Below are positions 18,366 to 27,378 of a stretch of 53,988 nucleotides of DNA, in pieces. Below the pieces are notes generated by a model, which had not been told where the DNA came from, did not search any database, and saw only the letters and a program-made list of their open reading frames with translations. Location: contig JAFAZK010000168.1 in the NCBI GenBank assembly GCA_019239825.1, positions 1 through 53,988 of the forward strand, read 5' to 3'. The position numbers and the translations under genes are program-made. How positions within the stretch are numbered: the stretch's first letter is position 1; the number at the start of each line of letters is the position of its first letter. This DNA comes from Verrucomicrobiota bacterium (GTDB lineage Bacteria; Verrucomicrobiota; Verrucomicrobiia; Chthoniobacterales; JAFAMB01).

Positions 18366-18394
18366 GTCGGCTAGGAAGACCGTCCTGTCGCGGG

Positions 18395-18664
18395 CAGATT
18401 TTGCCGCGAAGCGGCCAAACAGAACAGCCCAGGGCTTTAGCCCGGGTTAACCGGTTCGTCAGAGGTGCCCTAAAAGCGGTACCCGATATCATGCGCGATG
18501 TAACAACACGCGATGAGCCTAAAAACGTACCTCGGCCGCCACTTTTCCTCCTTCGTCCCACCTTCCCAGAACTACGGCGGACAGGCAGGGCGGGATCCGC
18601 GCTACGCTTAACCCAGGGCTAAAACCCTCGGCTGTTCTGTTTAGCCGCTTCGCGGCAAATTCTG
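18395..18664. repeat. Family D long inverted-repeat element
   Basis: Arms of about 56 bp. The left arm runs from CAGATTTTGCCGCGAAGCGG to GGGCTTTAGCCCGGGTTAA, and the right arm from TTAACCCAGGGCTAAAACCC to TTCGCGGCAAATTCTG. The 150-bp centre contains ACTACGGCGGACAGG, a motif I recall from other bacterial intergenic repeats. Each arm also contains a smaller hairpin (CCAGGGCTTTAGCCC). It lies between the convergent genes pyrG and the acyl-CoA dehydrogenase, where it could act as a two-way terminator. Confidence 0.85.
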
Positions 18665-18671
18665 AGGCCAC

Positions 18672-18697
18672 GGACGAGCGGGAGCTCGTCCCTACCG
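18672..18697 (-). repeat. Family G REP-like hairpin, copy G1
   Basis: On the minus strand it reads GGTAGGGACGAGC-TCCC-GCTCGTCC and starts within a few bases of the stop codon of the acyl-CoA dehydrogenase. The GTAG head followed by a hairpin is the layout of REP sequences. Confidence 0.7.
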
Positions 18698-19879
18698 CTA
18701 TTTCGTTTCTTCAAAGAGTTCCCGCCCGATTAACATTCTGCGGATTTCAGATGTGCCGCCCCCGATCTCATAAAGCTTGGCATCACGTAGCAAACGACCG
18801 GTTGGGAAATCATTAACATAGCCATTGCCGCCCAATGCTTGAATTGCTTCCAGGGCCATCCAGGTCCCTCGCTCCGCCGCATACAAAACTGCACCCGCCG
18901 CATCCTTACGTGTCGTTTTCCCACGGTCACATGCTTTAGCCACGGCATAGACATAGGCACGGGAAGCATTCAGCGTGGTGTACATGTCGGCCAGCTTAGC
19001 CTGCATTAATTGGAACTCACCGATTGCTTGGCCAAACTGTTTCCGTTCGTGAAGATAAGGCACCACGATGTCCAAGCAGGCTTGCATAATCCCGAGAGGG
19101 CCGCCGGCAAGCAACACCCGCTCGTAATCCAGACCGCTCATCAATACACCCACTCCCCGATTAACCGTACCTAACACGTTCTCTTCCGGTACCTCGCAAT
19201 CGGTAAAAACCAGCTCGCATGTAGGTGAGCCCCGCATCCCCAGCTTGTCGAGTTTTTGTGCCACCGAAAAACCGGGCATCCCTTTCTCGACTAGAAATGC
19301 CGTGATCCCCCGAGAACCAGTATTGGGATCGGTCTTGGCATAGGCAACCAATACATCCGCTTCCGAGCCGTTCGTGATCCACATCTTCGTCCCGTTCAGT
19401 ACATACCGGTCACCCTTTCGTTCGGCCCGGGTTCGCATACTCACGACGTCTGAGCCGGCGCCGGACTCGCTCATCGCTAAGGCGCCTACATGTTCGCCGC
19501 TGACCAATCGCGGCAGGTAGCGTTGCTTTTGTTCGACCGTACCGTTCCGCGCAATCTGGTTTATGCAAAGATTGGAATGGGCGCAGTAAGAAAGTCCGAC
19601 CGAACCTGAACCACGGCTCACCTCTTCCATTGCCACCACATGAGCCAGGTAACCCATTTGTGATCCGCCATACTTCTCTTCCGCCGTAATTCCATGAAGA
19701 CCAATTGCACCCATTTGCGGCCACAGATCACGGGGGAATTTGTCTTCGCGGTCGATAGCTTCGGCCCGAGGGGCGATCTCGCGGTCGCAGAACTCGCGCA
19801 CGGTGTCGCGCAATTGATCGATCTCAAATCCGAGATCGAAATCCAGCGTCGGATAGCTGGTTCTGGTCACATTAGACAT
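18698..19879 (-). CDS. Isovaleryl-CoA dehydrogenase-type acyl-CoA dehydrogenase
   Basis: FAD enzyme of 393 aa oxidising a short branched acyl-CoA, most likely isovaleryl-CoA from leucine. The FAD/substrate segments [16 protein letters not shown] and KMWITNG are clear. The catalytic glutamate appears to be E253 in [14 protein letters not shown]. That is the position used by isovaleryl-CoA dehydrogenase, whereas most acyl-CoA dehydrogenases carry the base about 120 residues later; there this protein has [10 protein letters not shown], with glycine at the aligned site. It is divergent from etfB, its predicted electron acceptor. The last 80 bases have a decayed copy at 32687-32765. Confidence 0.88.
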   Translation of the reverse strand: MSNVTRTSYPTLDFDLGFEIDQLRDTVREFCDREIAPRAEAIDREDKFPRDLWPQMGAIGLHGITAEEKYGGSQMGYLAHVVAMEEVSRGSGSVGLSYCAHSNLCINQIARNGTVEQKQRYLPRLVSGEHVGALAMSESGAGSDVVSMRTRAERKGDRYVLNGTKMWITNGSEADVLVAYAKTDPNTGSRGITAFLVEKGMPGFSVAQKLDKLGMRGSPTCELVFTDCEVPEENVLGTVNRGVGVLMSGLDYERVLLAGGPLGIMQACLDIVVPYLHERKQFGQAIGEFQLMQAKLADMYTTLNASRAYVYAVAKACDRGKTTRKDAAGAVLYAAERGTWMALEAIQALGGNGYVNDFPTGRLLRDAKLYEIGGGTSEIRRMLIGRELFEETK

Positions 19880-20113
19880 GGGCAGTAAGGAGAGGAATGC
19901 TCAGGGTACCGCCCGAGCGGTCCAAACACAAGTAGCCGAACAAGCCGAGCGGTAGAGCGACGGACACGGAGTGATGGGGACGCCGGATCTCAAGCGTATC
20001 GCGCCATGTTGCGCTAAGCGGTTTCGGCTGGTTATAGTGCTTCTACGAACAACCCCGCATCCCTCCATTAGCCCATCACTCGATTTCTCCCTCACTCCGC
20101 TGTCCCTCCCCCC
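19880..20113. other. Divergent gap between the acyl-CoA dehydrogenase and etfB
   Basis: 234 bases without a gene. Should hold promoters for both sides; none is clear enough to call. Confidence 0.4.
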
Positions 20114-20863
20114 ATGAAAGTGCTAGTCCCCATAAAACGAGTCGTCGATTTCACGGTTAAGGTGCGAGTTAAACCTGACGGGTCAGGCGTGGATCTCGAT
20201 AACGTCAAAATGGCGATGAATCCGTTCGACGAGATTGCGGTTGAAGAAGCAATTCGACTAAAAGAACGCGGGATCGCCACCGAGATAATCGTGGTGTCGC
20301 TCGGCCCAGCAGCTTGTCAGGAGACATTGCGAACGGGGCTGGCGATGGGGGCAGACCGCGCGATTCTCGTGGAAACTGATGCCGACCTTGAGCCGTTAAC
20401 CGTTGCTAAGTTGTTGAGACAAATCATCGCCAAAGAACAACCTCAACTGGTCATTCTGGGGAAACAAGCCATCGATGATGATGCCAATCAAACCGGTCAA
20501 ATGTTGGCTGCCTTGCTCGACTGGCCGCAAGGCACCTTTGCTTCCAAACTCGAGATAGCGCAGGGCAAAGCAACCGTAACCCGTGAGATCGATGGTGGTC
20601 TCGAAACATTGGAGCTCCCTTTGCCGGCCGTCATTACTACCGACCTGCGCTTGAATGAGCCGCGCTACACAGCCCTGCCCAACATCATCAAGGCAAAGAA
20701 ACGGCCACTCGATAGTCTGAATGTATCCGACCTACAAACAGACATAAGCCCGCGGCTGAAAACGCAAAAAGTCGAAGCTCCACAGCCGAGAAAAGCTGGC
20801 ATTCGCGTAAACAGCGTAGAAGAACTCGTCACCAAACTGCGAGACGAGGCAAAGGTCATTTAG
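20114..20863 (+). CDS. etfB: Electron transfer flavoprotein beta subunit
   Basis: Subunit of the soluble heterodimer that takes electrons from acyl-CoA dehydrogenases. The 249-aa protein starts [17 protein letters not shown] and contains the AMP-binding region [20 protein letters not shown] and the signature [24 protein letters not shown] strand. It pairs with etfA 105 bases downstream. The spacer holds a low-complexity run of CCAATAGCCGATAGCCAATA type (about 20877-20905). Confidence 0.95.
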   Translation: MKVLVPIKRVVDFTVKVRVKPDGSGVDLDNVKMAMNPFDEIAVEEAIRLKERGIATEIIVVSLGPAACQETLRTGLAMGADRAILVETDADLEPLTVAKLLRQIIAKEQPQLVILGKQAIDDDANQTGQMLAALLDWPQGTFASKLEIAQGKATVTREIDGGLETLELPLPAVITTDLRLNEPRYTALPNIIKAKKRPLDSLNVSDLQTDISPRLKTQKVEAPQPRKAGIRVNSVEELVTKLRDEAKVI

Positions 20864-20876
20864 CGCTTCGCGCATA

Positions 20877-20905
20877 ACCAATAGCCGATAGCCAATAGCC
20901 AATGC
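20877..20905 (+). repeat. Low-complexity near-tandem CCAATAGC run between etfB and etfA
   Basis: ACCAATAGCCGATAGCCAAT continues with AGCCAATGCG. A comparable low-complexity run of GTGATTGGTGATTGGTGA type lies after putA (near 40873-40905). Both sit just after a stop codon. Confidence 0.5.
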
Positions 20906-20968
20906 GAAGCGCATGACAGATTGTTGCAAGGACTAACCTCTCACCTCTCACGTCCCCCACCCCTCCCC

Positions 20969-21925
20969 ATGGCACTCCTTGTTTTGGCTGAACACGACAA
21001 CGCGACTCTGAAACCTGCGACGCAGAATTCGGTAGCGGCTGCGAGGAAGATCGGCGAAAAGGCCGACACTTCGGAAATTCATGTTTTGGTGATTGGACAC
21101 CAAGCCGGCCCGGTCGCCGAAGCCGCGGCGCGCATAGAAGGCGTAGCCAAGGTTATCTTGGCAGATGCGGTCGAACTCGGTCCTCAAACGGCGGAGATCT
21201 TAACTGCCCAGGTGTTGTTACAGCTCAAGGCGGAGCACTACTCGCATTTGTTGGCGCCGGCTACAACGTACGGAAAGAACCTGTTACCCCGGATCGCCGC
21301 CAAGCTGGACGTGCAACAAATTTCCGGGATTATCGATGTGCTTAGCCCCAGCACTTTCTTGCGCCCAATCTATGCCGGTAACGCTTTGGCCACAGTGGAA
21401 CAGATAGCAGGTGCTATCATCATTTTAACGGTGCTTTCTACCGGCTTCGATGCAAGCCCGATGACTGGGACCAGCGCACCGATCGAATCGGCTAAAGAAC
21501 TCGGTAAAGACTCGGCCGGCGTCCGATTGGTCGGACGCCAGCTCGCCAACAGCGACAAAATCGAATTGACTGCCGCCAGAGTGGTGGTTTCAGGGGGACG
21601 CGGTCTGCAAAAGGCAGAAAATTTCCAACTGCTTGAGGCTCTCGCGACCAAGTTAAATGCGGCCGTGGGTGCCTCTCGAGCCGCTGTGGATGCGGGTTTT
21701 GTACCTAACGATTACCAGGTCGGCCAGACGGGTAAGATCGTGGCGCCGGAGCTTTATATTGCAGTGGGGATATCCGGAGCCATTCAGCATCTTGCCGGAA
21801 TGCGCGATTCGAAGGTGATTGTGGCCATCAACAAAGATCCGGATGCACCAATTTTCCAGGTGGCCGATTATGGCTTAGTGGGAGATGCGCTCGAGATTCT
21901 GCCTAAGTTGACGGCCCAATTGTGA
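20969..21925 (+). CDS. etfA: Electron transfer flavoprotein alpha subunit
   Basis: FAD-binding partner of EtfB, about 318 aa. The C-terminal FAD signature is clear: VVSGGRGLQKAENF, then VGQTGKIVAPELYIAVGISG, AIQHLAGM and AINKDPDAPIFQVADYG. The chosen start, MALLVLAEHDN at 20969, is the family start; an upstream in-frame codon at 20921 would add an improbable proline-rich leader. With EtfB and the membrane Fe-S protein downstream, it forms an acyl-CoA-to-quinone electron route. Confidence 0.95.
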   Translation: MALLVLAEHDNATLKPATQNSVAAARKIGEKADTSEIHVLVIGHQAGPVAEAAARIEGVAKVILADAVELGPQTAEILTAQVLLQLKAEHYSHLLAPATTYGKNLLPRIAAKLDVQQISGIIDVLSPSTFLRPIYAGNALATVEQIAGAIIILTVLSTGFDASPMTGTSAPIESAKELGKDSAGVRLVGRQLANSDKIELTAARVVVSGGRGLQKAENFQLLEALATKLNAAVGASRAAVDAGFVPNDYQVGQTGKIVAPELYIAVGISGAIQHLAGMRDSKVIVAINKDPDAPIFQVADYGLVGDALEILPKLTAQL

Positions 21926-22022
21926 GGGTGGTCCCGTGGAGCGCTGCCTTCCCGCAGCCGCGGGACAAGGCCGATCCGCTCGGAACTGGAGCGATGGCTT
22001 GTCACCAAGGGCCCTTTCCTTT

Positions 22023-22244
22023 GGTTGGGCGAGGCTCCCGAACGTCCTGACCGCGTTTTCGAAGCTGTGAAATGAATGCAACCCTTGAACGAGATCAGGG
22101 TTTATAGCCGCGCCAAGCCGCTGGGCTAGCGCGTGCCACGTCCCAACGGCTCGGCGGGTCCGCAGCTTCGGTCGCATCACTGTCCCGCTTCTGCCGTCAC
22201 CGCCGTTGATTGTATTCAGGTCGTTCGGGAGCCTCGCCCCACCA
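22023..22244. repeat. Family A nested-palindrome element, copy A3
   Basis: Outer arms GGTTGGGCGAGGCTCCCGAA and TTCGGGAGCCTCGCCCCACC; inner pair CCGCGCCAAGCCG (about 22108) and CGGCTCGGCGG (about 22148). It separates etfA from the Fe-S oxidoreductase, in a likely co-functional gene set, so a strong terminator role would be costly here. Confidence 0.82.
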
Positions 22245-22306
22245 AAACATCGGCGTCGCCGGCTCGACTGAGCTCGCCGAATACCCTACCTTTAGTGGAT
22301 CCCCCT

Positions 22307-24388
22307 ATGCTGACTCTTCCCGAAAAGGCTCTATTCTTGATTCTGACCGTGATCTCCATCTACTACACCTATCGCGGTTTCCGGCAGATCATCGACATCA
22401 TCCGCAAAGGGCAGCCCGAGTATTATTCGAGATTCAGCCGACCGGCAGAACGTATACGGGAAGCGTTAGTTCGCACTATCACTCAGATCACCGTCTTCAA
22501 GAATAGACCGGTAGTCGCCTTCTTTCATAGCTTCATTTTCTACGGCTTCACTTTTTACGCGCTGGTTAATCTGGCAGATCTCATAGAGGGATTCTTTCCT
22601 CCCGGTTGGTTTGCCTGGTTAGGTAATTCACTACTAGGGAACCTGTACCGATTAGGAGCCGATGTCTTTGGTACTCTTGTGCTGATCGGGGTGATCTTTT
22701 TTGTCTGGCGGCGTTTTGTGAAGAAGGACGCTGCGCTGGAACGCCTTAACCAAGACGTTTTGCTCCACCCGGACGTTCGCAGCGGCGGCATCCGGTTCGA
22801 CAGTTTGATCGTCGCCGGTTTCATATTTTTTCATGTCGGCTTCAGGCTCTTTGCAGCCGGCTCATTGCTAGCGGCGAGAGGGCGCGCGGATCATTGGCAA
22901 CCAACGGCGATGATCATCGCTCACCTGGTCGGCTTTTATCCCAATCGGATCGTGGGATGGCATATCGGCTGGTGGATCTCACTCGGCCTGATTCTCGCTT
23001 TCCTACCGTACTTTGTCCGGTCGAAGCACATTCATATTTTCGCAGCCCCCGTTCGCCTCGGGCTGGGTCGCCGCGGTAGCACCGGCGAAAAAGTGGGCAG
23101 CGGCGTTTTGGATCCACTCAATTTTGAGGATGAAAACATCGAACAATTTGGAGTGGCACAATTAGAGCAGTTTCGCTTCACCCAGTTGTTCGATCCCTAC
23201 GCCTGCATTCAATGCAACCGTTGTACGAACGTGTGCCCGGCTCACGTGACGGGCAAAGCGTTGGCGCCGTCGGCCCTCGAGATCAACAAGCGTTATGAAC
23301 TAAACTCCATCCGCTCGACGCTGGCGGCCGGAGAGCCCAGCCCTCGGCCGGTGATGGAGTTCGCCATAAGTGAGAGCGCCCTATGGGCTTGCACCGCCTG
23401 CGGCGCTTGTGTCCACGCCTGTCCCGTGGGCTGCGAACAGTTGTCCGACATCATCGACCTGAGAAGAGACGCGGTGTTGACCAAGGCCCAATTCCCCCAA
23501 GAGCTCAACAATACCTTCCGGAACTTGGAACGCGCCGGAAATCCATGGGGTCTGGCGCAAGATGCACGGGAAGATTGGATCGGAAGCGATCTGCAAGTAC
23601 CAAGGATCTCGCAAAATGCCGGTTTCGAAGTGCTCTATTGGGTTGGCTGTGCAGGCGCCTATGATCCTTCTGCTCAGAAAGTGGCGCGCGCGTTTGCCGC
23701 TATCCTCGCGCATGCGAAAGTCGATTTCGCAATCCTAGGTAAGAAAGAAAAATGCACAGGGGATCCAGCTCGAAGAGGTGGAAACGAATATTTGTACTAC
23801 AACCTGGCGACGGAGAACGTGGAAGCCTTAAATTCGGCGCTAAAAAACGGCGGCACAACTAAGCGAGTGGTTACAACTTGTCCGCATTGTCTCAACGCTC
23901 TGGCAAACGATTACCCTCAGTTAGGCGGCAACTATCGGGTTTTGCACCACAGCCAGTTAATCGCAGAGTTAATCCAGGAAGGTCGGCTTCCGGAGATGAT
24001 TTTGAGCGACAAGATCACCTATCACGATCCCTGTTATCTCGGCCGGCATAACGGGGTGTACGATGCTCCGCGCCGCGTTTTAGGTGGAGGCGACACCGAG
24101 TCTCTGGTGGAGATGCCGAGGAACCGGGAGAACAGTTTCTGCTGCGGCGCGGGCGGCGCCCAGTTCTGGAAAGAAGAAGAGCCCGGCACCATGAGGATAG
24201 CCGAGAATCGGTTTCGGGAAGCAGAATCGACCGGGGCGAAAGTCGTGGCCGCAGGTTGTCCTTTCTGCAAGTCGATGCTCAGCAGCAGTGAAAGCGCGGG
24301 CCACACCGGCGCCCCAGCCGTTCTCGACATTGCCGAATTGGTTATGGAGAATCTGCGCAAAACCAAGCAAAAGCTCGGGCTACCTTGA
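22307..24388 (+). CDS. Membrane Fe-S oxidoreductase, ETF:menaquinone oxidoreductase type (EtfD-like)
   Basis: Predicted to pass electrons from EtfBA to membrane quinone. About 693 aa. The N-terminal 270 residues carry several membrane helices resembling the NarI-type cytochrome b subunit. Two [4Fe-4S] ferredoxin motifs follow, CIQCNRCTNVCPA (from C300) and CTACGACVHACPVGC (from C362). Two cysteine-rich CCG domains of the heterodisulfide reductase type complete it (YWVGCAGAYDPS, CPHCLNAL, YHDPCYLGRHNGVY and FCCGAGGAQFW). ATG 22307 is chosen because the frame upstream runs through repeat A3 and has no protein character. Gene order etfB-etfA-this protein supports the role; the classical FixCX-type ETF dehydrogenase is absent here. 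Confidence 0.88.
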   Translation: MLTLPEKALFLILTVISIYYTYRGFRQIIDIIRKGQPEYYSRFSRPAERIREALVRTITQITVFKNRPVVAFFHSFIFYGFTFYALVNLADLIEGFFPPGWFAWLGNSLLGNLYRLGADVFGTLVLIGVIFFVWRRFVKKDAALERLNQDVLLHPDVRSGGIRFDSLIVAGFIFFHVGFRLFAAGSLLAARGRADHWQPTAMIIAHLVGFYPNRIVGWHIGWWISLGLILAFLPYFVRSKHIHIFAAPVRLGLGRRGSTGEKVGSGVLDPLNFEDENIEQFGVAQLEQFRFTQLFDPYACIQCNRCTNVCPAHVTGKALAPSALEINKRYELNSIRSTLAAGEPSPRPVMEFAISESALWACTACGACVHACPVGCEQLSDIIDLRRDAVLTKAQFPQELNNTFRNLERAGNPWGLAQDAREDWIGSDLQVPRISQNAGFEVLYWVGCAGAYDPSAQKVARAFAAILAHAKVDFAILGKKEKCTGDPARRGGNEYLYYNLATENVEALNSALKNGGTTKRVVTTCPHCLNALANDYPQLGGNYRVLHHSQLIAELIQEGRLPEMILSDKITYHDPCYLGRHNGVYDAPRRVLGGGDTESLVEMPRNRENSFCCGAGGAQFWKEEEPGTMRIAENRFREAESTGAKVVAAGCPFCKSMLSSSESAGHTGAPAVLDIAELVMENLRKTKQKLGLP

Positions 24389-25279
24389 AGATGCCCGGGT
24401 GCTATTGCCATGGCGTCTGGAAACAACTCAGTCTTGCCGGCCTTATACGTGTAACATTTCCGGTGTTCTCACGAATCACCGCCTCCGCTTTAGCCTTCGC
24501 TGCTGCCAACAAAATACGCCCGCTTTTTCGACGATCTCGTAGAGGCCCGGCTGTTTGCTTGCTATAAAGATCGCCGTACGCTCGTCGAACGAACGGATTT
24601 TATAATTCCAGCTACTACCGTCTTGCCGCAAAAGTTATAGAAATTATGTCAGGGCAATTTCGTGACTGCATTACTCGATAAGGTCGAGCCGATGCTTGTT
24701 AGTTAAGGGATTTTCTGCCCCGCAATTATCGTGGCAACCGCGGTGCCGGCGAACGGAATAGCCATAATTCTAGTACCGAAGCCAACTCGTTAGACCAATT
24801 ATTAACCTGTAGGAGGACCAGGCAGAATTGTTTTTGACACAAGCGGTGCCAGTTGCGTAAAGGTGCGAGCAATTAGTAATAAAAATGCCCTAAAGGCGCG
24901 TCTTACGGTCACTTACTGATGCGCCTTAGGTCCGAAAAAAGTGATGGAAGTTAGCCGAGATTATCAGGCTGCTCAGTGCGGTAGCATGCCGTGATCAAGT
25001 TTAACGTGAGACCGTAGCTGGGGCACGGGAAGATCACCTAGTCTCGGCAGAGAAGCTTGGTCCTCTCGTCCCAGGTTCGCCGCTCACTGATTCGACAGAT
25101 CAGAGACACCATCACAGCCAGATAGTTGATCCAAGTCCTATTTTGAAAGGGGACGCCTACGCCTGCAATGTACATCAGTCGCCGACATCATTTACCTTGG
25201 TCTAAGGTTCATCCGTTCTCGATGAAAACAGGAATGAGAACAAATCTTCGTGCGGAGAAAATCACGATAATTTTCTGAC
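24389..25279. other. Long noncoding gap (about 890 bp) upstream of the carbamoyltransferase homologue
   Basis: No frame here looks coding. The sequence is more AT-rich than its neighbours and lacks the family A-G repeats, apart from a possible GCTATAAAGAT fragment near 24560. One stable hairpin is listed separately. It could hold a decayed gene or a long regulatory leader, and may mark acquired DNA. Confidence 0.5.
24889..24930 (-). terminator. Possible hairpin terminator on the minus strand
   Basis: Arms CCTAAAGGCGCGTC and GATGCGCCTTAGG pair with one bulge and one mismatch around a 15-base loop. On the minus strand the hairpin is followed by GGGCATTTTTATTAC, a T-rich tract. No minus-strand gene is seen upstream, so its purpose is unclear. 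Confidence 0.35.
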
Positions 25280-27109
25280 ATGCGCATACTCGGAATCGGT
25301 GGTCTAGCTGGGGCGAAATCTTTTCGGCGCTCACATTCGCCAAATCTGGATGAGCGTGAGTATCCAATTTGGGTTGGGCTCGATGCGGCAGCGGCATTGG
25401 TGGTGGACGGGGAATTAGCTATCACAGCTAAAGAGGAATCCTTTAACCGTTCTCGGCAAAGTGGGGACTTTCCTGAAAGGTCAATTGAATACTGCCTTTC
25501 AACGCTGAAGCTGGTGCCCGAGGACATCGATCTGTTAGTCCACTGTTTCGACTATTCAGATTATGAAGAGCTTTATCTGCGCGATAGACATTCGGTCGAG
25601 TTCTACCAGAAAGTGCTATCAAAGGATGCGCTCTTGAAAGAGGTCAGGCAGCGGCTGGCGGGTCTTGCAACTGAGCGTGTTCGCCAGGTTCCAAACCACC
25701 TGGCCCATGCAGCTAGCGCCTACCTAACCTCGGGCTGGGATCAGTGCGCTGTGGCCGTAATCGACAGCCAGGGCGACGGCCAAAGCACCACGTGCTATTT
25801 GGCGTCAACCAGAGGGTTGACCCAGATTAAGGAGATCGCTGCCTATGATTCGATCGCCGTTTTCTATTCTTTAATTAGCGTGCATCTTGGGTTCAATTGG
25901 CATGGAGATGAGTGGCAGTTAATGGACTTAGCTGCTCAGGGGGATCCCAGTCGTTTTCGCTCGTTCTTCGAGCATGCAGTCCAGCTGCGTCCGGACGGCA
26001 CAATCCTCATCGCACCAATGCGGCTCAATCGAAGATCTGATGACCGGGAGCAGTACCTGGCGACGCGGAGATATCTCCGGGAGTACCTGGGTCCAAAGAG
26101 GTTGCCGAATGAGGAGATACAACAGAGACACAAGGACGTGGTAGCGGGATTGCAAGAATGCATGAACGGAGTGGTCCTGCATATTTGCAAACATTTGGCA
26201 GAGGCTACCGGACAACACCAGATCGCTTTGACAGGCCAAGCGGCCTCAAATTGTTCTGCATATAGCCACCTCCTCCAGTCTGGAATATTTAGCGAAGTGT
26301 ATATTCCGACCTCCGCCGGTGATGATGGCGCCGCCATCGGCGCAGCTCTCTATGCGGCCTGGCAAGGCGAAGAAGCCACCAATATACGAATGCCCATCGC
26401 TGGCAGTCAGCCCAACTATTCTGTGCGCGAGCTTCACAAAGCCTACAAAGAATTTGCACCGCAGATTGAAGTAAGGCCTTTCGGAACATTCGAGGAAAAA
26501 TGTCGGAAGACGGCGGCGCTAATCGCGGAAAAGCACATCGTGGCTCGAGACGAGGGACGGCTCGCATTCGGTTCGACTGTCTTCGGCAATCGGAGCATTT
26601 TGGCGGACCCGTCTGGTACGGGAATGAGGGAATGGCTCGGAATCTTACTCAAAGAACCAACCGGCTGGAGATCGACAGCAGCGGCGGTCACAGTAGAACA
26701 GGCGGATCTCTGGTTTGACCTACCTAGTGGAGTCCAGCTAACCGGCTGCATCATGACTCTACCAGCGAAGGAGCTGGCTCTCAAAGAGCTCGCGTCGGTA
26801 ATCCAGGAAGATGGAACGGCGCGAATTCAAGTTATCGATGGGCGAGATCATCCGGAGCTTCATCGAATTCTAGTGGAGCTTGGGAAGTTAACCGGACGTG
26901 AGGTTGCCCTAGTGAGCAGCTTCAATGTCGCAGAACGTCCGCTGGTAGACTCTCCTAGGCAGGCGCTGGAAGTGGTACTCGAAACCGGCATCGAATATTT
27001 GATTCTAGATAATTGCCTAATCCGGAATAGGCGGGCGCTAATCCAGGCGCCGCCGGTGGAAGATTCGAATATCTTATCTCACGAAGCGAATCTGGCGGCA
27101 CACGCGTAA
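25280..27109 (+). CDS. Divergent carbamoyltransferase-family protein (NodU/CmcH/TobZ-like), probably altered function
   Basis: Two-domain NodU/TobZ-like protein of 609 aa. Recognisable blocks: AAAALVVDGELAITAKEE (N-terminus), NHLAHAASAYL (139-149), HLGFNWHGDEW, TSAGDDGAAIGAALYA and GNRSILADP. Several normally invariant positions are changed. The His of HD-x-AAAL is Leu34. The first His of the metal-binding HH-x-x-H is Asn139. The Lys of DE-x-K is Gln213. GPRALG is GSTVFG (431-436), losing its Arg, and the usual R-x-x-FRPFAP is absent. A 20-residue insertion lies near the N-terminus. The frame is intact over 1.8 kb, so it is unlikely to be a pseudogene. It is isolated, with noncoding DNA on both sides. 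Confidence 0.75.
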   Translation: MRILGIGGLAGAKSFRRSHSPNLDEREYPIWVGLDAAAALVVDGELAITAKEESFNRSRQSGDFPERSIEYCLSTLKLVPEDIDLLVHCFDYSDYEELYLRDRHSVEFYQKVLSKDALLKEVRQRLAGLATERVRQVPNHLAHAASAYLTSGWDQCAVAVIDSQGDGQSTTCYLASTRGLTQIKEIAAYDSIAVFYSLISVHLGFNWHGDEWQLMDLAAQGDPSRFRSFFEHAVQLRPDGTILIAPMRLNRRSDDREQYLATRRYLREYLGPKRLPNEEIQQRHKDVVAGLQECMNGVVLHICKHLAEATGQHQIALTGQAASNCSAYSHLLQSGIFSEVYIPTSAGDDGAAIGAALYAAWQGEEATNIRMPIAGSQPNYSVRELHKAYKEFAPQIEVRPFGTFEEKCRKTAALIAEKHIVARDEGRLAFGSTVFGNRSILADPSGTGMREWLGILLKEPTGWRSTAAAVTVEQADLWFDLPSGVQLTGCIMTLPAKELALKELASVIQEDGTARIQVIDGRDHPELHRILVELGKLTGREVALVSSFNVAERPLVDSPRQALEVVLETGIEYLILDNCLIRNRRALIQAPPVEDSNILSHEANLAAHA

Positions 27110-27378
27110 CGCCGGGCTTTAAGGTAGTTCCCAGGCAATCCAATCACTTCCGACTCGGCCGAGCCGGATCAATGTGAGCCTATCTCCCAGGCAGCCAAAA
27201 GCTCTCGGCGCTGGCATCCCCTTCCGTTCCTAAAGGGCCTATCGGACTCTCGCGGACGGATTCAAGCACTTAGTCGGGGACAGGTCACTAACGGATTTGC
27301 GCTGCCACGCAGATTTTGCCCGCTTGCCTTCGTTAGGTCATATTTGCGGCAGGTCCTCATAATTCCCCTGCCAGAGAT

